Position numbers and translations under genes: made by a program. Positions 1 to 12,005 of a stretch of 64,000 nt of DNA are shown here, one piece after another (the first letter of the stretch is position 1; the number at the start of each line of letters is the position of its first letter). Source of the DNA: Dasypus novemcinctus. Lineage: Eukaryota > Chordata > Mammalia > Cingulata > Dasypodidae. The stretch is taken from the NCBI RefSeq assembly GCF_030445035.2, contig NC_080677.1, forward strand, positions 106,141,513 to 106,205,512, given 5' to 3'. The notes under the pieces were generated by a model, which worked only from the letters and a program-made list of their open reading frames with translations, made no database searches and had not been told where the DNA came from.

Positions 1-1660
1 AGTTTTTGCAAAGATCAGACTAGTATTGTAAGTGCTCTAGAAACAGCTTCTAGATTTGCCTCTTGATGCTGGCCTAGAAAATGAAAAAACATCTAAGATC
101 ATATTGGCCGAGATGTTTGGTGACATGATCTGGGAGGACTTGTCCAACTGCCTCATTAAAAACTGCTTGGTTTATTCTATTCTGACCAATAGCAGCAAAT
201 TACAGCATTATGAAGAGATCATACAGTTCACTGAAGAATTTGAAAATGCCCTAAAAGAGATGAGATTTTTTAAAAGGAGATGCAACTGATTTGTTGAAAT
301 ATGCCCATAACATCAATCCATTTTGCTAACAAGAAGTGCCAGGATGTGATTATGGCAGTCAGAAACTTAATGACCTCTGAAATTCACAACACTGTGAAGA
401 CTACTCCTGATTCTAAGATAAGTGTGCCAGACTTACCTGATCCTGATGAGGATGACAAGCTACAAGTACAAAAGGTGTCCAAAACTGAGTACAATGAAGT
501 GGTGAATTTAGAGCCTGAAAATACACTGTACCAACATTCCTTTTCTTTGCCAACATGCCACATCAGTGAATCTGTGAAGAAATTAATGGAGCTCGCCTGT
601 CAGATTTTACTAGAAGCAATGTGATTTTACTAGTGATCAATGTGCTGTTCAACTTTCTACTCAGTGAGAAATAGCTTCCATTTGTTCCATGATATTGTAC
701 CAACATATCACAGGGAGAACCTTCAAAAATTTCCCAAGTTGGCTGACATTCACCATAACAACTGTATGTATATTGCTACCATTTACTGACCCTGGGGCAT
801 CAATTAAATCACGTTTTGCCCCCATTCTTTGTGATGGAACTACTTATATGGATCTTATTCCTGGCTTCCAAAGACTTGAGACAGAGTGTTTTTTGGCCCA
901 GATGCAGGCACAGAAAGGAAAACTTCTGGAAAGATTATCAAGTGCTAGGAATTTTTTAAACATGGATGATGAAGAGAATTATTCTGCAGCAAGCAAAGCA
1001 ATCTGGCAGGTACTGCATCAACTTAAGAAACTTTGAATTGTGTGGCAGGATATCCTACCTGTGAATATATTTTCCAAAGCTATGGGGACATTACTCAATA
1101 CAGCAATTTCTGGGATCATTGGCAGAATCACGGCCCTAGAGGACATCTCTATTTAAGATGGTGATAGATTGTATTCCTTAAGCAAAACAGAGATGGATGA
1201 AAGACCCCAAGTATTTGCATCTTTCTCTGAAGAAAACAAGAACAAGAAGTATCAAGAAGAGGTTCCAGTCTTTGTGCCAAAATTGATGCCTTTCAAAGAA
1301 CTGACAATGATGCTACAAGCTAGTCAACAAAAAAATTAGGGATTGGTCGGCAGATGGAAAAGTACCTCTGGCAGCTGCATTCTCCTCCAGTGAAGTAAAA
1401 GCTTTATTTCATGACTTGTTTCTGAATACAGAAAGAAGAGCAGCTGCCCTTGCTAATATTAAATAGCTCTGTCTTCCTGAAAAAACCATGTCTTGACAAT
1501 GTGGATTCCTGTCTTGGCACAATTACTCCCTTCTTAGAATCATCCACTGGTTTTGGTGAATTGGTATATGATGGAAGATTGACTTTACATTAGAATACTT
1601 ATCTCCTGGTCTGTATGATGTTTTGTTGAAGAACTGGATGTCATGATAATATGTAGAGTG
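1..1660 (+). pseudogene. ZW10P: ZW10 processed pseudogene, 3' part
   Basis: This is an intronless, broken copy of the C-terminal half or more of ZW10, the kinetochore and ER-Golgi tethering protein of the RZZ and NRZ complexes. Three reading-frame pieces line up in order with the family. Positions 56-289 carry the [20 protein letters not shown] stretch. Positions 301-624 carry [11 protein letters not shown] and SVKKLMELA. Positions 689-1036 carry [19 protein letters not shown] and [11 protein letters not shown]. Homology continues through [15 protein letters not shown] to a stop at the expected place (1464-1466), followed by a 3'-UTR-like stretch. Frames change between about 260 and 320 and again near 650, and there are in-frame stops (for example near 624 and 1155), so it cannot encode ZW10. 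Homology already runs at base 1, so the 5' part lies outside the window. The 3' limit is approximate because L1 sequence begins near 1662. Identification is from remembered family sequence. Confidence 0.9.
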
Positions 1661-2475
1661 AAGGGGGAAAAAATTACACTAGAGGCATATAACAGGAGAT
1701 TTGAGGAGGCAGAAGAAAGGGTCAGTGAACTTGAAGACATGGCCTACAAAAGAACAGATGATGAAAAGAAAAGAAAAAATTGAACAAGTTTTCAGGGAAC
1801 TAAATGATGGCAAGAGACATGCAAACATATATGTCATGGAAGAATCAGAGGGAGATGAAAAGGGAAAGGGGACAGAAGGAATATTTGAAGAAATAATGGT
1901 AGAAAATTTCCCAGTCCTATTGAAGGACATGGATATCCATGTCCAAGAAGAAGCATAATGTACTCCCATCCAAATGAATCTGAACAGACCAACTCTGAGA
2001 AACATACTAATCAGAATGTCAAATGCCAAAGACAAAGAGAGAATTCTGAGAATAACAAGAGAAAAGTAATGCATAACATTTAAGGAATACCCAATAAGAT
2101 TAAATGCCAATTTCTCATCAGAACCATGGAGGCAAGAAGGAAGTGGTATGACATATTTAAGATATTACAAAAGAAAAACTGCCCGCCAAGAATCTTATAT
2201 CTGGCAAGATTGTATTTCAAAAATGAGGGCAAATTTAGAATATTCACAGATAAACAGATAAACAGAAGCTGACAGAGTCTGTAACCAAGAGACCAGCTTT
2301 TCAGGAAACACTAAAGGGAACCTGAAAAGAAAAGACAGGAGAGAGAGGCTTGGTAGAGAATCTAGAAATGAAGATTATATCAGTAAAAGTAACTAAAAGT
2401 GTCAAAAGAGTGGTGAAATAAAATATGACTGATAAAATCTAAAGATCAAAATGGGTGAAATAAGAACTACCTTTA

Positions 2476-2902
2476 GGGAAGCAGACTTGGCCCAGTGGAT
2501 AGGGCATCCGTCTACCACATGGGAGGTCTGCGGTTCAAACCCCAGGCCTCCTTGACCCATGTGGAGCTGGCCCACGCACAGTGCTGATGTGCGCAAGGAG
2601 TGCCATGCCATGCAGGGGTGCCCCCCACATACAGGAGCCCCATGCACAAGGAGTGCACCCCATAAGGAGAGGTGCCCAGAGTGAAAGAAAGTGCAGCCTG
2701 CCCAGGAATGGCCCCACATACACGGAGAGTTGACACAGCAAGATGACACAACAACAAAAATGAAACACAGATTCCTGTGCCGCTAACAACAACAGAAGCA
2801 GACAAAAAGAAGAACATGCAGCAAATGGACACAGAGAACAGACAACTGGGGCTGGGGGTGGGGGAAGGGGAGAGAAATAAATAAAATAAATCTTAAAAAA
2901 AA
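2476..2902 (+). mobile_element. DAS-type tRNA-derived SINE
   Basis: The element starts GGGAAGCAGACTTGGCCCAG and has a tRNA-like head: an A-box-like region, then GCGGTTCAAACCCC as B box. The body is the typical GGAGCTGGCCCACGC region, and the tail ends in AAATAAATCTT plus A's. A target-site duplication AACTACCTTTA lies at 2465-2475 and 2903-2913. It is inserted in the L1 at the ORF1/ORF2 junction region. Confidence 0.93.
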
Positions 2903-3993
2903 AACTACCTTTACAGTAATAACATTGAATGTTAATGCATTAAATTCCCCACTCAAAAGACAAAGATTGGTGAAATAGGTAAGAAAATATGAACTATCTA
3001 CATTTTGTCTACAAAAGACTCACCTTAGACCCAAAGATACCAATAGATTGAAAGTGAAAGGATGAAAAAAGATATTTTCCACACATACAGTAACCAAAAG
3101 TAAAAGCTGGAATAGCTATTCTTATATAGGATGAAATAGACTTTAAAAGTGAAACTGTTATTAGAGACAAGGAAGGACATTATATATTAATAAAAGAGGT
3201 AATTCACCGGAAGAAAAAAACAGTCATACATATATATGCACCTAACCAGGATGACCCAATATACATGAGGCAAACACTGGCAAAACTGAAGAGAGAAACA
3301 GATATCTCTACAATAATAGTTGAAGACGAATACACCACTCTCAGCATCGGATAGAACATCTGGGAAAAGGATCAATAAAGAAACAGAGAGCTTGAATAAT
3401 ATGATAAATGGACTAAACCTAACAGATAAATTCAGAACACTGCACCCCAAAACACCAGGATATGCATTCTTCTCAAGTGCTCATGGATCTTTCTCCAGGA
3501 TAGAGCATATGTTGGGTCACAAAGCAGATCTCAATAAATTCAACAAGATCAAACTTATACAAAGCACTTACTCTGATCATAATGGAATAAAGCTGAAAAT
3601 CAACAAAAGGTGGAAAAAAGGGAAAATTCACAAATATGGAGAATAAACAACATACTCTTAAATAATCAGTGGGCCAAAGAAGAAATTTCAAGAGAAACCA
3701 GTAAATATCTAGAGATGAATGAAAATGAGAACACAACATATCAGAAGCAATGGGAAGCAGTAAAGGCAGTGTTGAGAGGGAAATTTATGCTTACATTAAA
3801 AAAGAAGAAAGCACTAAAATCAGTACCTAACTACACAGCTGGAGGAACTAGAAAAAGAACAGCAAATTATTCCCAAATCAAGTAAAAGGAATGAAATAAC
3901 AAAGATCAGAACAGAAATAAATGAAATTGAGAACTACAACAACAAAAATAGAATTAACAAAACCAAAAGTTGGTTCTTCAAGAAGATTAACAA

Positions 3994-4417
3994 GTTAGCT
4001 GGATTTGGCTCAATGGATAGAGCATCCACTTACCACATGGGAGGTCCAAGGTTCAAACCTAGGGCCTCCTGACCTGTGTGATGAGCTGACCCATGCGCAG
4101 TGCTGATGCACACATGGAGTGCTGTGCCATGCAGGGGTATCCCCCACATAGGGGAGCCTCACATGCAAGGAGTAAGCCTGTAAGGAGAGCCGTCTAGGGA
4201 GAAAAAAGTGCAGCCTGCCCAGGAGTGGCACTGCACACACGGAGAGTTGACACAGCAAGATGATGCAACAAAGAGACAGATTCCCAGTGCCACTGACAAG
4301 AATATAAGCGGACACAGAAGAACACACAGCGAATGGACACAGAGAGCAGACAACTCGGGGAGGGTGGGACAGAAATAAATTTAAACAATAATAAATAATA
4401 ATAATTCTATTTAAAAA
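3994..4417 (+). mobile_element. DAS-type tRNA-derived SINE in L1 ORF2
   Basis: The tRNA-like head (GGATTTGGCTCAATGGATAG, then AAGGTTCAAACC), the SINE body and an A/T-rich tail are visible. The target-site duplication AAGATTAACAA lies at 3983-3993 and 4418-4428. It interrupts the L1 ORF2 region. Confidence 0.92.
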
Positions 4418-4788
4418 AAGATTAACAAATCAACAAACCCTTAGCTAGACTGGTAAAGGGAAAAAGAAAGAAGATGCAAATAAATGAAACAAAAAATGAA
4501 AACGGGGACATTACTACTGACCCCACATAAATAAAAGATCATAAGGGGATACTATGAACAACTCTATACCAACAAACTAGAAAATGTAGACAAAATGGAA
4601 AAAGTCTTAGAAATTTACAAACAACCTACACTGACCCTAGAAAAAATAAAAGACCTCAACAAACCAATCACAAGTAAAGACAGTGAACAGTCATCAAACA
4701 ACTCCCCAAATTGAAAAGCCCAGGACCAGGTGGTTTCACAGGTGAGTTCTACCACACATTCAAAGACAATTTAATACCAATCTTACTT

Positions 4789-5182
4789 GGGAAGCAGATG
4801 TGGCTCAACTGATAGAACATCTGCCTACCATATGGGAGAGTCCAGGGTTTGATAACCTGGGCCTCCTGACCTGTGTGGTGAGCTGGCCTATGTGCAGAGC
4901 TGCCGCACACATGGAGTGCCATGCCACACAGGGGTGCCCCCATGTGGGGGCGCCCCACGTGCAAGGAGTGTGCCCTGCAAGGAGAGCCGCCCCACATGAA
5001 AAAAAGCACAGCCTGCCCAGAAGTGGCACTGCATACACAGAGAGCTGATGCAGCAAGATGACGCAACAAAAAGAGACACAGTTTCCCAGTGCCACCAAGG
5101 GTGCAAGTGGACACAGAGAGCAGACAAAGGGGGGGGGGGGGGGAGGGCCAAAGGGAGAGAAATAAATAAATCTTGAAAAAAA
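4789..5182 (+). mobile_element. DAS-type tRNA-derived SINE in L1 ORF2
   Basis: The element starts GGGAAGCAGATGTGGCTCAA. The B box is relaxed (GGGTTTGATAACC). A G tract of about 14 bases at 5129-5142 precedes the AAATAAATCTT tail. A short duplication AATCTTA flanks it (4779-4785, 5183-5189). Confidence 0.9.
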
Positions 5183-6424
5183 AATCTTATCTTTTCCAAA
5201 AAATTGAACAAGAAGGAACACTACTAAACTCATTCTTTGAAACCAGTATCACCTTAATACCAAAGTCAGATAAAGATATTACAAAAAAAGAATATTACAG
5301 ACCCATTTCCCTAATAAATATGGATGCAAAAATCCTCAACAAAATACTTGCTAATCTAAATCCAAAAATACATTAAAAGAATTATTCATCATGATCAAGT
5401 GGGTTTTCTACTAGGCATGCATGGGTAGCTCAACACAAAAAAAATCAATTAGTGTAATATACCACATTAATAATAAATCAAAAAAGAAAAATCACATGAT
5501 CCTATCAATTGACACAGAAAAGGCATTTGACAAAATACAGCATCCTTCCTTGATAAAAATACTACAAAAGATAGAAATTGAAGGAAACTTTCTCAACATG
5601 ATAAAGGCCATATATTAAAAAAAAAAAACCACAGCTAACAATGTATTCAATGGAGAAAGACTGAAAAATTTCCTGTTGAGATCAGGAACAAGACAAGGAT
5701 GCCTTCTGTCACCACTGTTGTTCAATATAGTGCTAGAGATTCTAGCTAGAGCACTCAGGAAGAAAAAGAAATTAAAGGCATCCAAACCAGAAGGGAAGAA
5801 GTAAAACTTTTGCTGATCACACATTATATGATCCTATACATAGAAAGTCCTGAAAAATCCATAACAAAGCTGCTAGAGCTAATAAATTATTTCAGTAGCG
5901 TGATGGATAAAAGATCAATATACGAAAATCAGTGCTGTTTTTATGCAATAGGAGTGTGCCATCTGAGGAGGAAGTCAGGAAAAAAACTTCTATTTACAAT
6001 AGTGACTAAAAGAATGAAATATTTAGGAATAAACTTAACCAAGGATGTAAAGCACTTATATTCAGAAAAATATAATGCATTGCTAAAAGAAATTTTAAAA
6101 GACCTAAATAACTGGAAGAACAGTCCATGCCTATGGATTGGAAGACTAAATATCATTAAGATGTCAATTCTTCTCAAATTGATATACAGATTCAATGCAA
6201 TCCCAATAAAAATTCCACCAGCATAATTTAAACAAATGGAAAACACACTTATCAAATTTATTTGGAAGGGTAAGTTGCCCCAAATAGCCAGAAGCATATT
6301 GAAATGGAAAAATGAAGTTGGAGGACTCTCATTTCTGGACTTTAAATCACATTACTTAGCTACGTGGTAAAAACAACATGGTACTGGCATTAAAGATAGA
6401 CACACAGACCAATGGAACTGAATT

Positions 6425-6855
6425 TCTTTTAGATTTTTTTTTTATTTCTCTCCCCTTTTCCCCCCAAACCCCTCCCCCACCCCCGTTGTCTGCTCTCTGT
6501 GTCCATTTTGCTGTGTGTTCTTCTTTGACCACTTCTGTTGTCAGCAGCAGGGGAATCTGTGTTTCTTTGTTTCTTTTTTTGTTGCATCATCTTGTGTATC
6601 AGCTCTCTGTGTGTGCGGCACCATTCCTGGGCAGGCTGTACTTTCTTTCACGCTGGGCAGCTCTCCTTACGGGGCACATTCCTTGCATGTGGGGCTCCCC
6701 TTCATGGGGACACCCCTGCGTGGCAGGGCACTCCTTGCACGCATCAGCACTGCGCATGGGCCAGCTCCACATGGGTCAAGGAGGCCTGGGGTTTGAACCA
6801 CGGAACTCCCATGTGGTAGACGGACGCCCTATCCACTGGGCCAAGTCCGCTTTCC
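6425..6855 (-). mobile_element. DAS-type tRNA-derived SINE, antisense
   Basis: This is the reverse complement of the SINE. The T-rich tail is at 6425-6445 and the tRNA-like head at about 6780-6855. The target-site duplication TGGAACTGAATT lies at 6413-6424 and 6856-6867. It is inserted in L1 ORF2. Confidence 0.94.
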
Positions 6856-8899
6856 TGGAACTGAATTGATGGTTCAGTTCCAATTGATGGTCTGTTTGAC
6901 TTTCACAGCTACGGTCAAGTGATTTTTGACAAGTCTGTTAAACCCACCGACCTGGGGCAGAACAGTCTATTCAACAAATGGTGCTGGGAGAACTGGATAT
7001 CCAGATCCAAAAGAAAGAAAGAGGACCCCTATCTCACACCTTATATAAAAATTAACTCAAAATGGACCTAAATATAAAAGCAAGAACCATAAAGCTCCTA
7101 GAAGAAAATGTAGAAAAACATCTTCAAGACCTGGTGGTAGGTGGGGCATTCTTAAACTTTACACTGAAACTGCACGCAACAAGAGAAAACATGGATAAAT
7201 GGGGCCTCCTCAAACTTAAACACTTTTGTGATTTAAAGGACTTTGTCAAGAAGGTGAAAAGGCAACCCACTCAATGGGAAGAAATATTTGGAAAACACAT
7301 ATTCAGTAAGGGTTTGATTTTCATTCTACATAAAGAGATCACGTGACTCAACAATAAAAGAGCAAGCAATCCAATTTAAAAATAGGCTTAAGATTTAAAT
7401 AGAACTTTCTCCAAAGAGGAAATACAAATGGTTAAAAAGCACAGGAAAAAAAAGTTCCATATCACTAGCTATTAGGGAAATGAAAATCAAAACAACAGTG
7501 ATATATTTCATATCACATAGAATGGCCATTATTTTAAAAAACAGAAAAATGTGCTGAAGAGGATGTGGAGAAATAGGAACACTCCTTCACTGTGGTGGGA
7601 TTGTAAAATGGCACAGCCTCTGTGGAAAACATTTTGGCAGTTCCTTAGGAAGCTAAATATAGAACTGCCATATGATCCATCAATTCCTCTACTAGGAATA
7701 TATCTAGAACTGGAAACTGTGACACGAACAGACATCTGCACACCGATGTTCAGAGCAGCGTTATTCACAATTGCCAAAAGATGGAAATAACCTAAGTGTC
7801 CATCAAACAAAGAATGGATAAACAAAATGTAGTACATACATATGACGGAATACTATGCTACAGTAAGAAATGACATTGGGACACATATGAAAACATGGTT
7901 GAATCTTGAAGACATTATGCTAAGTGAAGTAAGTCAGACACAAAAGGTCAAATATTGCATGGTCTCATTTAATATGAACTAATATGAAGAATTAATGCAT
8001 GGAGAGTGTAAGTTATTAGGAGATAAGAGGAGAGCTGAGAAGGACTACTGATGTTTAATGTATGTAGTTTTAATTAACTTGACTGTAAAAGTGTGGGAAT
8101 AGAGTTGATGGTAACACATTATAGTGAGTAGCAGCTGGTTTATAACGGGATTGTGGCTGAAAAGCGTATTCTAGGGATGTAAATGTCAATTGAAAGGAAG
8201 TTAGAGAATTATCTAGGGACTGAATAACACAGTGAACCCAGAGATGGATGAGAATTGTGGTTGATGGTACAGATGTAAAAGTGTCCTTCTGTGAACTAAA
8301 GCAGATGTACATCACTATTGCAGGGTGGTGGGAATGTTGAGAAGCATGGGAAAACTACAATTGGTGTGACCTATGGACTGTGGTTAACAGCAATACTGTA
8401 ATATTCTTGCATCAGTGCCAAAGATGTACTGTGTTTATAATGGGAGGGGTATGGAAAAATGTGCCAAATGTATACTACAGACTGTGGTTAGTGGTAACAG
8501 TCTGATGATATTTATCATAATCTGTAACAAATGTTCCACCATGGTGTGGTATATTGGTGAAGAGGTATTGTATAGGAATTCTACACATGTGCATGATTGT
8601 TTTGTAAGATCACAACTTCTGTAATAAAAAAGTGTTTTAAAAAAATAGGGTGGGTTGGGGGGAATAGACCAAATGCAAGATGTGGACTACTGTTAGTAAT
8701 AATGTTTTGATGATATTCTTTCATAATTTGTAACAAATGTTTCATACAATGCAAGGTGGTGGTGGTGGGGTGATGTATGGGATCTCTGTATGATGTTATG
8801 CATGTTTGTTTTGTAAGTGCACAACTCTTACTATACACTTATTGTTTATGTATGTTCATGTACAAATGATACTTTAATAAAATGTTTTTAAAAATAAAA

Positions 8900-9935
8900 T
8901 TTTAAAATTTTGTACTTCAAAGGATACCATCCAAAAAATGAAAGAAAAAAAACCCACAGAAACTTGCAAGAAAATATTTGCAAATCATCTATCTGATAAA
9001 GGTCTAATATTCAGAATATATTACAAACTCTAATAATTCAATAATAAAAATACAATTAACCCAATTAACATATGGGGAAAGGATTTGAATAGACACTTCT
9101 CCAAAGAAGAAATGAAAATGATACTAATAAACGCATGAAAAGGTGCTCAACATCATTAGTCATTAGGGAAATGCAAATCAAAACCACAATGAGCTACCAT
9201 TTCACAGTCAATAGGATGGCTATAAACAAAAACAAAATAAGACAAAACAAAAAACAGGAAATAAACAAGTGTTGGCAAGGATGTGGAGAAATGGGAATCC
9301 TCATACACTGTTGGTGGGAATGAAAAATAGTGCAGCCACTTTGGAAAACAGATCAGTAGTTCCTCCAAAAGTTAAGCATAGAATTACCATAGGTCCCAGA
9401 AATTCTACTCCTAGATATACATTGAGCACACACACACACACAAAAAAAAAACTTGCACAGGAATGTTCATAACAGCATAATCCATAATAGCCAAAGGTGG
9501 AAACAACACAAATATCCATCTACTGATGAATGGATAAACAAAATGTGGCATAGCCATATAATGGGATAGTATTTATCCATAAACAGGAACAAAGTACAGA
9601 TCCTGCTGCAACATGGGTGAACCTTGAAAACATTATATTAGGTGAAAGAAGCCATACACAAAAGTGCACATATTGCATGAGACCATTTATATGAAATGCC
9701 CAGAATTGGCAAATCCATAGAGACAGAAAAGAGAAGAATGGATGCCAGACTCTAGGCAGAAGGCAGTCTGGGGAAGGTCTGTTAAATGGGTATGGGTTTC
9801 TTTTGGGAGTGTTCAGAATGTTCTGGTTATTAGAGAATGGTGATACTGTACAACTCTGTGACTATACTGAAAACCACTGAATTGTGCACTTTAAATGGGT
9901 AAACTCTCTGATAGGTGAATTATAAATCTATAATG
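8900..9935 (+). mobile_element. Older L1 (L1M-type) 3' end
   Basis: ORF2 C-terminal sequence is recognisable, including [13 protein letters not shown]-like and [13 protein letters not shown]-like regions with frame breaks, followed by a short 3' UTR ending near AATTGTGCACTTTAAATGGG. It is a different and more diverged family than the preceding L1. A short CA run lies at about 9427-9441. Confidence 0.8.
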
Positions 9936-10139
9936 CAGTTCTTTTTTGCAGATGCTTAATGAAAGGAAGTGCTTTGTACTCTGATATGTGGAGTTTACAG
10001 AGATGGAGATCAGGAGGTGCAACAGGATCTTCCCTTGCCCTTCCACCTTCCCCCCTAATTAATTCAGCTGTGTTGGTGTTAGTTTAGGTATATTAACTTC
10101 TGACCTAAGTTTTCTCTTCTGAAGTATTCACCTAAGGGG

Positions 10140-10330
10140 GCCAAAGTCTAGTAGTTAAGAGCATAGAATAGTTAAGAGTCAGTGGGGCTTCAATTTTAAT
10201 GCCAGCTCTACCATCTGAGAGCTGCTAGGCACGTTGTTTAACCTTGCTGGGCCTCATTTATCCTCACCATAAAGTTCAGATGATTACACCAACCTTGCAG
10301 ATTATAGAACATAAAATAACATACACAGTA
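10140..10330 (+). repeat. MIR SINE
   Basis: The MIR core pattern is present: TAGTTAAGAGCATAG, GCCAGCTCTACCATCTGAGAGC and TTTAACCTTGCTGGGCCTCA. It is old and diverged. Confidence 0.75.
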
Positions 10331-11310
10331 TTTGTTGGGGTCCCTAAGAGAGAATAAGCATTCTGTCATCACAGCTATTCTCTCAAAGACTTCTTCCAGT
10401 TCTAAAATTCTATGAGATGTCCAACAGAATTATAATTTTAGCAGTGTATGTTATAAAAGTAATTAACACACAATAACAGTCTAAGCAGATGTGATATCAA
10501 GTTTAAAAGAATAAGAAAACATTGAAAAAGTCCTGTGGTCACTTTAGGTAAATTAGCTTCTGACCTCAGTTTTCTCCTCTAAGGTATTTACCTAACAGTA
10601 AATAGTCACTTCCATTCCAATGGTGTGTGCTCAAATACTTTTTTCCACCTTCTGCCAGTTGCCTCATTTCTCAGATAAAATAAAATAAAGAGTCTAGTAG
10701 GTTTGATGCAGTAGTTCAGTTGTTCCCGTTTCTTTCCATAATCTGGCTATATCAGGGCTGTGGCTTTTTTTTTTTTTTTTTTTTTTTTTTTACCATATTC
10801 AAGATTGCACTGGTGGATCACAAAGTTGGTAGATGTGTAAGTGTACATCTTTGGTCAACTACAGGGACAGTAATTGTTCTCTCTTGCCCCTCATGTTCTG
10901 AGTCAGAGAGCAGACATTGCGATATTGGCTGAGGTTTCCCACCCCCCTGCTAATTTTCATACCGTGTACTTGAGATGTTATCCCTTTGATCGCCAAGCAA
11001 AGGATATTAATACCAGTTGCAAAATGACAAAATTACAGGGATGTCTCCACTGACTGTTTTGACAGACTGGCTTCTAGCTCTGAAAATGTCTTCTCTGTTC
11101 TTTAAGCAGTAATTTATCTAAAAGGTCATTATTTTCCCCATGGAGCTAGCTAAGCAGTCTAAGATGAGAGTGAGGGAAAAGGGGATATCATGTAACTTAC
11201 CCTCCCTGTAGCCAATAATTTTTCTCAGAAAATAGAAAAACAACAGTAAGACTAAAGGAGAGTCTCAGTAGTAATAAATTCCTACTTAGACCTAGTTGTG
11301 AAATAATGAG
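10331..11310. other. Unassigned intergenic DNA with a T22 tract
   Basis: No gene or classifiable repeat was recognised. A T tract of about 22 bases at 10766-10790 is followed by sequence of ordinary complexity to about 11040, which could be an antisense retroposed fragment. No target duplication was found. Confidence 0.4.
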
Positions 11311-11325
11311 GCCTTATTTCATCTT

Positions 11326-11410
11326 AATTTTTTTTAGAAGGTACCAAGGATTGAACGCAGGACCTCATACATGCAAAGCAGGCACTCACCCACTGAGCTA
11401 CACCTGCTTC
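11326..11410 (-). mobile_element. Short tRNA-monomer SINE
   Basis: About 85 bases in reverse orientation consist of little more than a tRNA-like unit (GTAGCTCAGTGGGTGAGTG A-box region, GCGTTCAATCC B box) and a T-rich tail. The target-site duplication CCTTATTTCATCTT lies at 11312-11325 and 11411-11424. It is probably a separate short armadillo SINE class that shares the tRNA source of the longer elements. Confidence 0.88.
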
Positions 11411-11521
11411 CCTTATTTCATCTTTGAATACATGCCACACCAAGAAACAGCAGCCTGTAATTAAATCCAGGGTCATTCAAATTCCTCTAAGGCTGTGAAC
11501 ATTACATAAAATTTTAAAAAC

Positions 11522-11892
11522 GGGGAAACAGACTTTGGCCCAGTGGTTAGGGCGTCCGTCTACCACATGGGAGGTCCCCGGTTCAAGCCCCGGGCCTCCT
11601 TGACTGGTGTGGAGCTGGCCCACCCGCGGTGCTGATGCTCGCAAGGAGTGCCGAGCCACACAGGGGTGTCCCCAGCGTAGGGGAGCCCCACGGAGTGAGC
11701 CCCGTAAGGAGAGCCGCCCAGCGCGAAGGAGGGAGCAGCCTGCCGAGGAATGGCGCCGCCCACACTTCCTGTGCCGCTGACAACAGAAGCAGACAAAGAA
11801 ACAAGAAACAAGATGCAGCAAAAAGACACAGAAAGCAGACAACCGGGGGAGGGGAGGGGAATTAAATAAATAAAAATAAATCTTAAAAAAAA
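11522..11892 (+). mobile_element. DAS-type SINE, GC-rich young-looking copy
   Basis: The element starts GGGGAAACAGACTTTGGCCC, with CGGTTCAAGCCCCGGGCC as B box and many intact CpGs, which suggests a recent insertion. It ends in AAATAAATCTT plus A's. An A/T-rich target duplication of roughly AAAATTTTAAAAAC is present on both sides. Confidence 0.92.
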
Positions 11893-11911
11893 AAAATTTA
11901 AAAAACGTTCT

Positions 11912-11992
11912 GGGGAGCAATTTAGCTCAAATAGTTTATGCGCCTGCTTCCCACATACAAGATCCTGGGTTCAATCCCCGATACCTCCTTGA
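11912..11992 (+). mobile_element. Short tRNA-monomer SINE
   Basis: GGGGAGCAATTTAGCTCAAA is followed by GGGTTCAATCCCCGATACC, a tRNA-like unit about 80 bases long with a short A-rich tail. It lies directly before the next SINE. Confidence 0.8.
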
Positions 11993-12005
11993 AAAAGAAA
12001 AATGT

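Larger units (their letters stand above)
1662..8893 (+). mobile_element. LINE-1, 5'-truncated, cut by four SINEs
   Basis: This is a decayed sense-strand L1. The ORF1 region is at about 1675-2340. ORF2 runs from the endonuclease region (about 2990-3650) through reverse-transcriptase pieces (5220-6230, including the FDKIQHPSL and LGINLTKDVKHLYSEKYN motifs) to the C-terminal region (7060-7800). A long 3' UTR follows, ending in an AATAAA-rich A tract near 8880. Frameshifts and stops occur throughout, so no protein is made. SINE insertions at 2476-2902, 3994-4417, 4789-5182 and 6425-6855 interrupt it. The 3' UTR from about 8160 to 8890 recurs at 46454-47117 and partly at 22949-23418, which defines a local L1 subfamily. 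The 5' limit is approximate. Confidence 0.85.

Noticed and set aside
2500-2550. Functional tRNA-Ala genes in the tRNA-like heads
   Set aside because: All are followed directly by SINE body and A-rich tails and are flanked by target duplications. Stems are degraded, so they are retroposons.
3200-3650. A CRISPR-like or other regularly spaced repeat array
   Set aside because: The repeated blocks in this window are dispersed SINE/L1 copies. No regular direct repeat with uniform spacers was seen, and the genome is mammalian.
5220-6226. Active L1 ORF2 reverse transcriptase
   Set aside because: Reverse-transcriptase motifs are readable, but frameshifts, stops and SINE insertions break the frame many times.
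11477-11920. Proteins with motifs like CGAIPGQAALSF and GQLHTGQGG that recur across the window
   Set aside because: These are translations of the antisense strand of DAS-type SINEs, repeated wherever a SINE lies. They are not genes.
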